Shown here: positions 45,901-59,834 of the stretch, piece after piece
How the letters are laid out: every line of letters starts with the position of its first letter
Numbering within the stretch: the first letter of the stretch is position 1
Origin: Hirsutella rhossiliensis
Lineage: Eukaryota; Ascomycota; Sordariomycetes; Hypocreales; Ophiocordycipitaceae
Length of the DNA stretch: 64,000 nucleotides
NCBI RefSeq assembly: GCF_020360975.1
Contig: NW_025408668.1
Coordinates: forward strand, 3,472,001-3,536,000
Direction: 5' to 3'
Translations under genes and position numbers: made by a program
The notes under the pieces: generated by a model
The model's input: the letters and a program-made list of their open reading frames with translations, nothing else
What the model was told of the DNA's origin: nothing
The model's database searches: none

Positions 45901-48900
45901 TAAATCTTCGTATTATATCCTTTATTCTATTTATATCGGATACTAGGTTATATAGCCGTATTAGTTAGTACGTAGGTCTTATTAGTCGATTTTATTATAT
46001 CCGCTAGTTCGGTTACTATTTTTATTTATATCGCTAAAGCCTATAATAATTTACTTAAACGGTTATCCTTTTTATCCTATTTAGTAGCTAAATTATCGTA
46101 AAATTTTACTTTCTCTTAAATCTACTAGTCCTAGAAACTTACGTCTTTATTCTAATATAGCTAGCTAGTTTTCTAGTTAATTAGTAGGTTGCTCTCCTAT
46201 AGCTATAGAAGCCTTAATATAAGGTTATATTCTTTAATATCTATAATATCGAAGTTAACTCGTTTATTATAGCCTTAGATATTAATATTAAGGTAATTAA
46301 TCTCTATATTAATAATTTTATTATTATAGTTAAAGGCCTCTCCTTCGATATTCGTAAGTTTATATAGATCTTTCTTATATCTCTATATAAGTCGGTAACG
46401 ATTAACGACTCTAGGTAAAACGTAATTACTTATCGCGCTATAGTCTAAAAGTATATATACGTAATATCCCGCGATTTAGATATCTAATACTATTTAGTTA
46501 CTATAGCTTACCGTTACTATATATAGGGTCCTTAGATCTTATTATATCGTGCTAGTTTATAGCCCTTTTATAGATAGTATACCTCGTTTTTTACTTAGTC
46601 CTTATTTATTTTATTTAGGTATTCTTCTTCGATTTATTATTAATATTATTTCTTTATATTTTCGTCGTATAGTATTATATTAGGGCTTAAGAGACTAATT
46701 TCTTATAGCTAATCGAAGATTTCTTATTTCTCGACGCTATATCGTTTATATTATACTACTTTATAGTTAATTATATACTATACTTTATAATTCTATTTGT
46801 TTTTATACTAAAGGTCGAGTTTTCGTTCTATATCTTTTTATTTCGTACGTAGTATTTTTATATTAATTCTCCCTTAGTCGAATATAGCCTATAGCCTTTA
46901 TATATATTACTAATAATCTTTTAGTATACCGTTATATCGTTTATACTATACTTATACTTTTTTATATTTATAAACTTTATAGTTTAGGTATATATATTTA
47001 TTATAATCTTCCTTATTATATTTAACTTATTACGTAAGTCTTTAAAAGATTAAGGGTTTAGATACCTTAAAGTAAGTAGCGTTATACTATTCTTTTATTT
47101 TAGCGTATTTATTGATTTTATATATCTCTAAAAGATATCTCGTTAATAAACTATAATTATCGCGGTATTTAAGTAGTATACTATAATTAGGTTTTAATAA
47201 TATAACTTAGTCGTTTAGGTAGCGTTAATCGATTTTCTAGTAGTTTAGTTTTATACTTAGGTAGGGTTTTAAAAGTACTTATCCTTTAAACCTAACTAGG
47301 AAGGCGTTATATCGTGCCTTTATCTAAAAGTATATTATATAATCTAGGTAGATATATAATATCTATAAAATATACTTATAGTGCTTATAAGTAAGTAGTA
47401 TTTATAGATCGTCTTTAAATTCTCCTTATAGTTACTATTCTTATTATAGAGCTATAAAGGTATTAACTATAGTAATAGCTATAGTATAGTCTCCTCTATA
47501 TAGTGCCGGTTAATATCGAATTAATATAGCTTATTAGTTTTCTATAAGAATTTAAGGCGTTTATTAGGTTCTAATTTTAATTATTTCTTTAAATTCTTTA
47601 AAGTATAAAGCGTATTCTCTAATTATAGTATTCTCCCTTAATAGCGAGGGTAGTAGTATAAGTTCGTTCTTATCTTCCGTTTCTCTAAGTATTTCTTATT
47701 CTTTAGAGCTTATATCGTCGATACTTTATTATTCCTCCTTAGGTTATTATCTAAGTTTTATAAGTATAAGGGCTATATCTATATCTTCTTTATTATATTA
47801 TTTATAGACTACCTATTATTATTATCGATTTTTATTTCGTATATCTTCTTAGAATCGTTTACCGTTCTTCTTAATTTAGTCTTAGGAGACTCCTTTAAGA
47901 TAGGGGTATTCTAGTTCTATAAATTTAACTTATTTCTATATTTTAAGATCCCTTTATTATATTATTATAAGGGTTTTCTTTAGTAGCTTTAAGAACTATT
48001 TAATACCGTTCTTATCGCTTAGGTATACTATATATTCGTTATCGTAGTATATAGTTTAACTAAGGAGTTTATACTTTAGTTCCTATTTATTAGTAGCGTT
48101 TAAGTATTTCTTACCTTCTAAAGCTAGTACTTAGTAGGTTTTCTTTTCCTTACGAGGTTAACTATATTCTTTAAAGTAATATCTAGGTTTCCTATAGTTA
48201 AAATACTTTCCTTTGCTTTTCTATATTATATCTAGATCTATCTTACTTAGGTTAGTTATATAAGCGTAGGTAATAGGAGTTTCGCGCTTCTTCTTATAGT
48301 TAGCGCGTCGGTTAAAGTTATTCCTATAAAAAGGGTTCTAGTTTCCTCTTCTTTATTTCTTTTCTTAGTATCGCGTATACTATCTATCGTCGATTTATAC
48401 TACTATAGTAATATAGTCCGAGAGGTTATTAGGTCGATTTTCCTTATAAAGCTCGTCCTTAACTTCTTCTTTAAGCCTATTATAGAATCGTAATATAAAG
48501 GGTTCGTCGTCTTAATTAAGCTTTAAGGTAACTTAACGGAACTTTATAGTATAATCTAATACTAAGATCCTTTATTAGAGTTCTTAGAGTTTCTATTTAG
48601 CTTTTTATTCCTCGTTAGTTATTCTAAATACTTTTATAATAGCTTCTTTAAATCCTTAGAAACTAGTAAAGACTTTATCTATCTTATTATCTCGTCGCGC
48701 TAGTTAGTTATTAAGAAAGTCCCTTATAATAGGCCTAAACTAAGCGAGTACTATTCTAGATAAATAATTTCCTATATAGAGTACCTATTCGACTAGGTCT
48801 AAGAGTTTAGTAAGGTAAAACCAGTAGTAGGCCTTAAGTTAGGTAAGAAAGTCTTAAAGCGTACTATAAGTACTATTAAATAGTCCTAGCTATTTTAGTT

Positions 48901-48926
48901 TAACTACTTCTCCGAGGTCCTTAACT
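42926..48926 (-). pseudogene. Gypsy A gag-pol with C-terminal chromodomain, RIP-degraded
   Basis: Reverse-complement counterpart of the gypsy B polyprotein. In order on the minus strand: gag with a degraded zinc knuckle (about 48.2 kb), protease region, reverse transcriptase (about 45.7-45.0 kb), RNase H, integrase (about 44.1-43.2 kb) and chromodomain (about 43.09-42.93 kb). The catalytic YLDD reads YLDN (Asn codon 45212-45210). The integrase segment reads NEIIFNKGS, with Asn for the expected Asp. The chromodomain would direct integration toward methylated-histone chromatin. TAG/TAA codons are frequent throughout. Confidence 0.9.
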
Positions 48927-49112
48927 TATCTATTACCTCCTTTATTCCTAAGTAACTATACCTTATATCGAAAGGCGATAATTTCGCGTATTATATCCTA
49001 AGGCGATATAGTAGCTCTAAAGTTAGTTAATCTAGCTTACTATATAGGTATATTAATAGTTATAATATTACTTAAAGTAACGCGGTATTATACTAAATAA
49101 GAGCTTTTAACG

Positions 49113-49562
49113 TATAATAACCGGTATTATTCTTAAGGGATAAACCTATCGAGGGGTTTATATTAATAGATATAATAGGGCGTAGTCTAAGCAATAATAA
49201 GTATATTACGTTAGTAATAAGTTAGAGGTCGTAGACTATAGACTATAACTAGGTAATTAAAATTAGAGATAGAATCGTAATAAAGATCTATATTAAAAGC
49301 TAGAGAGCTATCTATCTAAAGGAGTAAAAGTAGGTAGCTATATATACCTATAGAGACTATCCTTAGATTATAGGCATAGCTATAATCCCTAATATTAGAT
49401 TATATAGAGTATAGTAATCCTATTAATCCTAGATTACTTAGATCTCTACGATCCCCTCGATCCTATATCTATTAGATAGTCGTGCTAACTATTTATCCGT
49501 TAGACCGTGTTACGTGCTTAACGCGGTCGACCGTTAACGGCCTAGTAGCCGTGGTCGTAACA
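49113..49562 (-). repeat. Gypsy A 5' LTR, 450 bp
   Basis: Starts on the minus strand with the unmutated TGTTACGACC. The CCTTA duplication follows at 49563-49567. Confidence 0.95.
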
Positions 49563-49567
49563 CCTTA

Positions 49568-52433
49568 CGGATAATCCGGTAGTATATAGGCGAGTTTATA
49601 CTAATCTTCTTTTATAACGGGGTCCTTATACTCCTCTGGCTTAAACTTATCGCCCTCTACCCTTCGTTCCTTTACTCCTAGCTCTTTATAATAGTTATCC
49701 TTATAGGAATAGTGCTACTATCGGTAGTACTAGTATATAGGCGCGAAAGATTCGAACCGCTACCCGCCTATAGTAAGCAACTCCTCTAGGTAGCAATACG
49801 GATAGACTATTATTAACTTAATATAGTAGAAGTTATTAAACTAAGGAGAAGCCTCCGGCCGGTACTAAGGGAAGTAAGATAGGACCCTCTTCTTCGCGTT
49901 TATATAGAGTATCCTCTACGTCTTAAGATTATACGACTAAAGGTACTTAAGGTAGGTTACTTATTTATACTAATTATTTCTCTCTAGATATTTCTAGTAG
50001 CTACCGATAGTCTTATTAATATTATCGTCGATATAGTACGACCGCGTATACTACTTTAACGGGCGATAGTTAACGTATACTACTATCCGCGTACCTTCTT
50101 ATAGAGGGATATTAAGTAGTAGGTAGGAAATCTCTTACGCTAAGTAATCCCTCTCTATAATTAGCTTATTTATAAGGCGAGAGGAGAAGGAGAGTAAGGG
50201 CTAAAGGTACGCTATATATAGTAATACTTAGTCGGCGAGCTTATAGTATAGCTCGGTCTTCTTCTTAGATTTACTATAGTACTTTATAGTATACGTAATA
50301 ACCGCCTATAAGCTAGTATAAGGAGATATATCGATATTAGCTAGCTAGCCTAGGATAATAGTAGGATTAAAGTAGTTAGTGGTTTATAAGGCTATTATTC
50401 TAGGCCGCCTTAAAGACGAAGTACGATCTTCCTTCCTTCCTTATAACTACGGCTAGCTCCCGTAAGGCGTAAGGGAAGTTAAAGCGGCACTCCCTCTCTA
50501 GATTAGCCGTATTTATAACCTCGATATCTATAGCCGCCGCCTCTATATCCCCTACTAGATCGCCCGTTCGCTTTCTAACGCGTAAGCAATACGCGGTATT
50601 ATATTTATAACGCTAGCAGCGGTTAATAATTTACGAGAGCTATAAGAACGTTATCTCCGTGCTTAGCGGATCCGCGCTTAGGGGATTACCCTTACCTTAA
50701 GGTATAGTCCTACTCGGCTCGGGGTTAATAGCGGTGATATAAAATCCCTATATACGTGCGAATACCTTACGAGCGGCTTCGTCCTCTATATCGGTCCCGG
50801 GGCAATTCTCTATCTAATATAGGCTATATTTATACGGGCTACCACGGCCCTACTATTTATACTAATCCTAGTAATCTATAATATTAAACTTCTTCCTTAA
50901 TACGATATCCCGAAAAAAGCAATATCGGCGGTAGAAGTAGAAAGCTATAATATAAGGGTTCTGCCGTAATAACTAGCGCGATAGAGCTATCCTCTCTAAC
51001 TCGGATATAGCTAGCTATTCTTTATATCGGGGTATATATTAGTAGAGACTCCGCTAGTATAGATCTACCGGGCTAAATATAATAAATATACTAGGATAGC
51101 TAAGGTTATAGGTATAAGCCTCTAGGTCCTACCTCTGTTTATTCTAGAAGGGGCGCGTACCGCGAATAAATACTATATGTCTTATAATTAAGCTAATTAG
51201 CGCCTACGCCTTAGGGTCCTCGCTATGCTCGAGCGCCTAAATAAGCCGCTCTCTTATAAGCGCTTTATAAGCGAAATCGTGCTACTTTATAAAGAACTTA
51301 GACCGTATAGGTGCCTATAACCGTATTAGAGTATTAAATATAACGAAGTAAAAGGTCTGGTAGCGGGTAAAACGCCCGTTATACTAATATATCGCGTGCT
51401 CGATATAATCCTTATAATTAATAGAGCGTAATCGAGGCTTAATAAAGTTAGCTCTACTATTAGGAAAGAGGCAAGGAAAAGCTAAGGAGAGAAGGGCATA
51501 AGAGCGATTAAACTCGTTTATTAGCGTATACTATATATTCGGGAGCTATAGCTCGTATTATAGCCGAGCCTAGACCTTTACGGGAAGCTCTATATTAGTT
51601 TCTAAATCTTAGGTAAGAATAGCCCGTAGAGTATCGAGCTCTATATCCTTAGCTAAAAGGTCCGGCACCGTAGCCTCGTCCTCTAAGTTAGGCTCTACCT
51701 CGTAATCTTCCTTAGGTCTAATATCGGCAGCCTCTACCTAACTTTAGGGTATTATATCTAGGATACTACCGTTCTTAGGCAGTTAGCTTAGCCGCTCTTC
51801 GTCGATAACGATATATCGATAGCTAGGATAATAGCGCTATAGGTAGTTAAGCTATATTATAACCGCCTAGCGGCGTATATAGAACTAGCGGGTAAATTAC
51901 CGGCTAAGTTTAGCGTAGGACAACGTATTAGTAGGCTGTAATAATATAGTATTTAACTCCTACGGCAAAGGCGGGAGCTAGTTATATACTAAGCTAACCT
52001 CGCGAAGGAAGTAAACGACGTGCCCTTAATATTTATACTACTACCCTTATATAAGTATAATATTAACGTAAGCGTAAACGCGAGCAATTAATAACTCTTT
52101 AGTAAGCGTAAGCTCGGGTAACTAAGCCGGTATAGGGCTAAAGTTAAGCTAATTATCCTTAGAGAAGAAATATAGTCCGCTAGGGTCGCGTTTTATATCC
52201 TTTTAATAGTAACGCGTATAAATACTATTAGTATCGATCTTTATTTAAAACTAACTCTCTTAGCATCGACTATAAAACTATATTTAGTTATTATCTAGCT
52301 TTATTTAGAACTTACGGAGGGTAGTCTTATCGCGGTTAATTAAAGCGTAAGCGTTAAGGTCGCTATTCTACGCTAGATCTTATACGTAAAATACCGCCGA
52401 CTATTTAAGTAGAATTATTACTAGGCTCTAAAT
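49568..52433 (-). pseudogene. Helitron H4 piece 2: Helitron_like_N, Rep nuclease and linker
   Basis: This minus-strand continuation of the Helitron split by gypsy A and B runs from about 52.4 kb leftwards. Readable parts are a DUF6570-type remnant, a segment LNYLQRYYPSYRYIVIDEERL (about 51.85-51.8 kb), Helitron_like_N (about 51.2-50.9 kb), and the Rep core with the HUH site at 50834-50826 reading Tyr-Lys-Tyr and ITAINPEPS at about 50720. The long linker follows, including CRFNFPYALREPQ (about 50.45 kb), and then EDPVIKED and LAYILPDYP just before the gypsy A insertion. The family matches H0. Both HUH histidines are replaced by Tyr, and stops are numerous. Confidence 0.85.
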
Positions 52434-52883
52434 TATTACGACTATAGCTACTAGGCCGCTAACGGTCGACCGCGTTAAGTATATAACACGGTCTAATAAA
52501 TAAATAGTCGGCACGACTATCTAATAGATATAGGATTAAAGGGATCGTAGAGATCTAAGTAATCTAGGATTAATAGGATTACTACGCTCTATATAATCTA
52601 ACGTTAGGGATTATAGCTAGGCCTATAATCTAAGGATAGTCTCTATAGGTATATATAGCTACCTACTTTTACTCCTTTAAATAGATAGCTCTCTAGCTTT
52701 TAATATAGATCTTTATTACGATTCTATCTTTAATTCTAATTACTTAGTTATAGTCTACGGTTTATAACCTCCGACTTATTACTAATATAATATACTTATT
52801 ATTACTTAGACCACGCCCTATTATATTTACTAATATAAACCCCTCGATAGGTTTATCCTTTAAGAATAATACCGGTCGTTATA
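52434..52883 (+). repeat. Gypsy B 5' LTR, 450 bp
   Basis: Starts TATTACGACT (RIP form of TGTTACGACC) and ends GGTCGTTATA. Direct repeat of 59835-60284. Confidence 0.95.
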
Positions 52884-53069
52884 CGTTAAAAGCTCTTATT
52901 TAGTATAATACCGCGTTACTCTAAGTAATATTATAACTATTAATATACTTATATAGTAAGCTAGATTAACTAACTCTAGAGCTACTATATTACCTGAGGA
53001 TATAATACGCGAAATTATCGCCCTTTAATATAAGGTATAGTTACTTAGGAACGGAGGAGGTAATAGATA

Positions 53070-56000
53070 AGTTAGGGACCTTAGAGAAGTAATTAAACTA
53101 AAATAGCTAGGACTATTTAATAGTACTTATAGTATACTTCGAGACTTTCTTACTTAACTTAAGGCCTACTACTAGTTTTACCTTACTAAACTCTCGGACC
53201 TAGTTAAATAGGTACTCTATATAGGAAATTATTTATCTAAAATAGCACTTACTTAGTTTAAGCCTATTATAAGGGACTTTCTCGATAACTAACTAACGCG
53301 ACGAGATAATAAGATAGATAAAGTCTTTACTAGTTTCTAAGGATTTAAAGAAGCTATTATAAAAGTATTTAGAATAACCAACGAGGAATAAGAAGCTAAA
53401 TAGAAACTCTAAGAACTCCGATAAAGGATCTTAGTATTAGATTATACTACGAAGTTCTATTAAGTTACCTTAAAGCTTAATTAGGACGACGAACCCCTTA
53501 TATTACGATTTTACGATAAGCTTAAAAAAGAAGTTAAGGACGAGCTCTATAAGGAAAATTAACCTAATAACCTTTTAGACTATATTACTATAATAGTATA
53601 AATCGATAATAGATAGTATACGCGACGCTAAGAAAAGAAATAAAGAAGAGGAAACTAAAACCCTTCTTATAAGAATAACTTTAACTAATACGCTAACTAT
53701 AAGAAAAAGCGCGAAACTCTTATTACCTACGCCTATATAACTAACCTAAGTAAGATAGATCTAGATATAATATAGAAAAGTAAAGGAAAGTGTTTTAATT
53801 ACGGGAAACCTAGATATTACTCTAAAAAATATAGATAACCTCGTAAAGAGAAGAAATCCTACTAAGCACTAGCCCTAAAAGGTAAGAAATACCTAAACGC
53901 TATTAATAGATAGGAACTAAAGTATAAACTTCTTAGTTAGACTATATACTATAATAACGAATATATAGTATACCTAAGCGATAAGAACGGTATTAAATAG
54001 TTCCTAAAGCTATTAAAGAAAACCCTTATAATAATATAATAAAGGGATCCTAAAATATAAAAATAAGTTAAATTTATAGAACTAAAATACCCTTATCTTA
54101 AAGGAGTCTCTTAAGACTAGATTAAAAAGAACGGTAAACGATTCTAGGAAGATATATAAAATAAAAATCGATAATAATAATAGGTAGTTTATAAATAATA
54201 TAATAAAGAAGATATAGATATAGCCCTTATACTTACGAAACTTAGATAATAACCTAAGGAGGAATAACGAAGTATTAACGATATAAGCTCTAAAAAATAA
54301 GAAATACCTAGAGAAATAAAAGATAAGAACGAACTTATACTACTACCCTTACTACTAAGGGAGAATACTACGATTAGAGAATATACTCTATACTTCGAAG
54401 AATTTAAAGAAATAATTAAAATTAGAACCTAATAAACGCCTTAAATTCTTATAGAAAACTAATAAGCTATATTAATTCGATATTAACCGGCACTATATAA
54501 AGGAGACTATACTATAGCTATCGCTATAGTTAATACCTTTATAGCTTTATAATAAGAATAGTAACTATAAAGAGAATTTAAAGACGATCTATAAATACTA
54601 CTTACTTATAAGTACTATAAGTATATTTTATAGATATTATACGTCTACCTAGATTATATAATATACTTCTAAATAAAGGCACGATATAACGCCTTCCTAG
54701 TTAGGTTTAAAGGATAAGTACTTTCGAAACCCTACCTAAGTATAGAACTAAACTACTAGAAAATCGATTAACGCTACCTAAACGACTAAGTTATATTATT
54801 AGAACCCGATTATAGTATACTACTTAAATACCGCGATAATTACGGCTTATTAATAAGATATCTTTCGGAGATATATAAAATCTATAAATATATTAAAATA
54901 AAAGAATAGTATAACGCTACTTACTCTAAGGTATCTAAACCCTTAATCTTCTAAAGACTTATATAATAAGTTAAATATAACGAGGAAGATTATAACGAAT
55001 ATATATACCTAAACTATAGAGTTTATAAATATAAAAAAGCATAAGTATAGTATAAACGATATAACGGTATACTAAAAGATTATTAGTAATACGTATAAAG
55101 GCTATAGGCTATATTTAACTAAGGGAGAATTAATATAAAAATACTACGTACGAAATAAAAAGATATAGAACGAAAACTCGACCTTTAGTATAAAAATAAA
55201 TAGAATTACGAAGTATAGTATATAATTAACTACGAAGTAGTATAATATAAATAATATAGCGTTAAGAAATAAGAAATCTTTAATTAGCTATAAGAAATTA
55301 GTCTCTTAAGCCCCGATATAATACTACGCGATAAAAATATAAAGAAATAATATTAATAATAAATCGAAGAAGAATACTTAAATAAAATAAATAAGGACTA
55401 AGTAAAAAATAAGGTATACTATCTATAAAAAGGCTATAGACTAATATAATACGATAAGATCTAAGGACCTTATATATAGTAACGGTAAGCTATAGTAACT
55501 AAATAGTATTAGATATCTAAATCGCGGGATATTACGCGTATATACTTTTAAACTATAGCGCGATAGGTAATTACGTTTTACTTAAAGTCGTTAATCGTTA
55601 CTAACTTATATAGAGATATAAGAAAGATCTATATAAACTTATAAATATTAAAGGAGAGGCCTTTAACTATAATAACGGAATTATTAATATAGAGATTAAT
55701 TACCTTAATATTAATATCTAAGGCTACGACGAACGAGTTAACTTTAATATTATAGATATTAAAGAACACGACCTTATATTAAGGCTTCTATAGCTATAAT
55801 AGAGTAACCTACTAATTAACTAGAAAACTAGCTAGCTACGTTAGAATAAAGATATAAGTTTCTAGGACTAGTAGATTTAAGAGAAAGTAAAATTTTACGA
55901 TAATTTAGCTACTAAATAGGATAAAAAGGATAACCGTTTAAGTAAATTATTATAGGCTTTAGCGATATAAACGAAAATAGTAACCGAACTAGCGGATATA

Positions 56001-59000
56001 ATAAAATCGACTAATAAGACCTATATACTAACTAATACGGCTATATAACCTAGTATCCGATATAAATAAAATAAAGGATATAATATAAAGATCTAAAGAG
56101 TTATTACTACTTTAAGGAAGGACCTTAAATAAATTAATAAAGAGCTTAAGTTAAGAGAAACTAGCTCTTAAAAGAAAGAATAAAGCCTATAGGATAGAAT
56201 AAAGAATATCCCTTAAAAATACCGAAAATATAATAAACTGTTTAAGGAAGAACTTAAGATAGGGTTACCTAAATATAGCTAATAGGACTACGAAATTTAT
56301 CTTAAGGATAGAATAACGCCGACGTTTTATAAGATCTATAACCTAAACGAAAAGCAACTATAAACGCTATACGACTACCTTAATAAGAATCTATAAAAGG
56401 GATATATATAAACGTTAATATCTAAAGTAGGCTATCTAGTTATATTTATTCTAAAGAAAAACGGTAAGCTACGACTAGTTATTAATTATAAACGCTTAAA
56501 CGATATTATAATAAAGGACTAAATACTATTACTACTTATATTAGAACTATAAGATTAACTATATAGTAAAAAATAGTTTATAGCCCTCGATCTTAAAGGC
56601 GCCTATAACTTAATATATATAAAAAAGGGATACGAATAGATAATAGCCTTTAGAACGAAATTTAGACTATTTAAATATCTAGTAATACTATTTAGACTTA
56701 TAAATATATTAGCTACCTTTTAACGGATAATTAATAATATCCTACGTAAATACTTAGATATTTTTATAGTAGTATACCTAGATAATATCCTAATCTTCTT
56801 AGATACCTTAGAAGAATATAAGGAATATATCTATAAGGTACTCCGCGTACTTTAGAATATAAAGTTATTCGTTAAACTAGAAAAAAGTAAGTTCTATATA
56901 TAGGAAGTAAACTTCCTTAAATATACGATCTTACTAAGAGAGATATAAATATAATAAGATAAGATTAACTTAATTAAAGAATAGCTAACGCTAAAGAATA
57001 TTAAGGATATATAAAGTTTCCTAGGATTTATAAATTACTACCGACGATTTATTAAAGATTTCGGAAAGATTATAGCACTACTATATAGCTTAATAAAGAA
57101 GGAAAAAGGATTTATATAGGACGATAAAGCTAATAAAGCTTTCGAATATATTAAGACTACGATTATATAAGAACTAGTCTTAACTACCTTTAATCTAGAA
57201 TAATAAATCGAACTTAAAATTAATATATTAGACTTTACTTTAAGAGTATAAATCGGATAAAAAGATAATAAAGGAAGACTATAACTAATTATATTCTACT
57301 TAAAGAAGCTATATAGTATAGAACTTAATTACCTTATCTACGATAAAGAATTCCTTATAATTATTTAAGCTTTTAAGGAATTTTAATACTACCTTCTTAG
57401 AAGTAAGTATAAAGTTAAGGTTTATATAGATTATAAGAATATCTTATATTTTATAACGACGTAATAGTTAAACGGACGATAGATCTAATAGGCCGAATAC
57501 TTATTAGAATTCGACTACGAAATAATCTATAGAAAAGGAATAGAAAACGGTCGAGCTAATGCCCTTAGTTAACGAAATAACTATAATATAAGGGCACCTA
57601 TAGCGAAAGGATAGCTCTTAGAAATCAACGAAAATAGGAACTACTAGTAACGATAGCTAAATATAATATTTAAAGTATAACCCGACGACTTAACTTACTA
57701 AAAGATCCTAAAATAGATAAAAGAATATAAAGCACTAAAGGGATACGATATAGAATATTTAAAAGTTTTAATATATAAGAATAAAATCTAGATACTACTA
57801 GCGTTACGAGATAAAGTTATATAAGATATATATAAATATCTAATATATAGATACTAAGGAATCTAAAGAATAATAAAACGGATTAAATAATAATATAACT
57901 TCCTATAGCTTAAAGAAGTAGTATAATAAGTTATTAAAAAATATAAACTTTACGTATAAAGTAAAGCTAAATAATATAAACTATATAGAGAATTATAACC
58001 GCTACTAGTACTAAAGAAACTATAGGATTCGATAGCTTTCGACTATATTATAAAGCTACTACTATTAAAAGAACCTATAACTAACGTTAAATATAATAGT
58101 ATATTCGTTATTACTAATAGATTAACGAAGTATAGATACTTTTTACTATATAAAGAAGTAAGTAATATAAAAGAGCTAGTATATATATTCCTATAAATAA
58201 TTATTAGTAATTATAGACTACTAAACGAGATTATCTTTAATAGAGGAAGTATATTTATAGCTAAATTTTAGTAAGCTCTTATAGTATAATTAGGGATAAA
58301 ATATAAGCTTAGTATAGCTTATTACCTACAAATAGATAGATAAATAAAACGACTTAACTAAACGCTTAAATAATATTTATAATACTATATTAGTTACGAA
58401 TAAAACGATTAAGTTAAATAGCTACTAATAGTATAACTAGCTTATAATAGCTTAGTTATAGAAATAACTAAGCTCTTACTAGTATACGCTAATTATAGAT
58501 ATAACCTAGAAGTATTTAAGGTTAATTAAAAAGGACTATAAGTAGAATAAGCGATACTATAAGTAGATTAGCTATAAAAATTATATAAAGAAATATAATA
58601 AGAACTTTAATTCGTTAGAGAACGAATATCTACTTACTATAATCGGAAAAGATTATAAGGACTAATCTTTTAAGAGGGAGATATAGTCTACCTTATATAA
58701 CGAAATATTAAAATAAAACGACTAAGTAATAAATTAGATTTTAAGAAACTTAGACCGTTTAAGGTTAAGAAAACTATTTTAAAAGTTAACTATAAACTTT
58801 CGCTACTAACGATAATATAGATATACCCGATATTTTATATCTTATTATTAGAACTAGCGCTATAAAACGTAAAACTATAGGAAAAAATTAAAGTTAACGA
58901 CGATTAAGAATATAAAGTAGAATAAATACTAAATATAAGAAAATAAGGTTAGTAATAAGAGTACCTTATTAAGTAAAAGGGATATAGACTAAAGGAAAAT

Positions 59001-59070
59001 ACCTAGGAACTACTTAAGTACTTAACCTACTATAGCTCTTTACTTTAATAATTTTACTAGAAGGTTTAGG
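53070..59070 (+). pseudogene. Gypsy B gag-pol with C-terminal chromodomain, RIP-degraded
   Basis: Plus-strand polyprotein readable through TAG/TAA stops. The Retrotrans_gag domain (about 53.07-53.6 kb) has VFTSFQGFKEA. The zinc knuckle (53791-53832) starts CFN, but its later Cys and His are Tyr. After a protease region, reverse transcriptase (about 56.3-57.0 kb) shows KKNGKLRLVINYKRLN, ALDLKGAYN and YLDN where YLDD is needed (Asn codon 56784-56786). RNase H follows to about 57.5 kb. Integrase (about 57.95-58.75 kb) has NEIIFNRGSIF (Asp to Asn) and LNQTLKQYL (Glu to Lys). The chromodomain (58908-59062) has YKVEQIL and LIKQKGY. Order RT-RNase H-integrase-chromodomain defines a chromovirus-type gypsy element. 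It is dead. Confidence 0.92.
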
Positions 59071-59834
59071 AGGGATTAAAGGACTAAGATCTATAAACTC
59101 CTCGCTAATACCGAATAAGGACTAATTCGCCTTATTAAGAACGCCTAACGATTATAAGTTATTTACTACCTAATACTTATATATATTAAGTATAGGCAAA
59201 ACGCTATCCTTAGTATTTACTTTTTAGATACTATAACGAAATAACTTAGAACTCTTTTCCTTTATACGATTCTAAATCTTTTAGATATAAGCTAAACGAT
59301 TAACGGCGATAGATATTTACGACTAAAGGTTCGTAAGCTATACTTAAAGCTCTAATAAGGCTTCCTTAGCTTCCTCCTCTTCGGAATATAGCCTATACTA
59401 CTCTATTAATAATTTAGTTACTAGAAGAAATATATTAGCTACTATATATAGAAAGAATTAAAAGATACCTATAAGAAAAGGCTACTAAAATACTATTATA
59501 ATAGGGACGACTACTAGTAATATAATTATTATAGCGCGAAGAATTTTCGGCTATCCGATAATTCGTCTTCTTCGCCTTAAAGTATTAAGTATACGGTATA
59601 TCGGTAGGATCTCTACTTAAGTCGATATATTCGGTAAGAGTAGCGCGCTTAAAGGCTTTTTAAGAACGATTTTTTAGTATATAACTAGATATACTATTAG
59701 TAGTATATCCTAAAAGAATAAAGAAATAAAGAACGATATACTTACGTATAACGCGATAAGGGTATATTTATATATAGCGGCTAAGGCAGCTATAGTAGGT
59801 CTTATAGATAAGACTAAAAGGAGGGGAGATATCG

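Larger units (their letters stand above)
41712..49562 (-). mobile_element. Complete Ty3/gypsy chromovirus-type retrotransposon A, 7851 bp
   Basis: Two 450-bp LTRs (41712-42161 and 49113-49562) with termini TGTTACGACC / GGTCGTTATA and a perfect 5-bp target duplication CCTTA (41707-41711 and 49563-49567). It is inserted in the helicase gene of Helitron H4. It has exactly the same length as gypsy B, in opposite orientation. Spot checks, such as the catalytic site at 45210-45212, fall where B predicts, so the two copies appear to lack indels. All coding capacity is destroyed by RIP. Confidence 0.95.
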
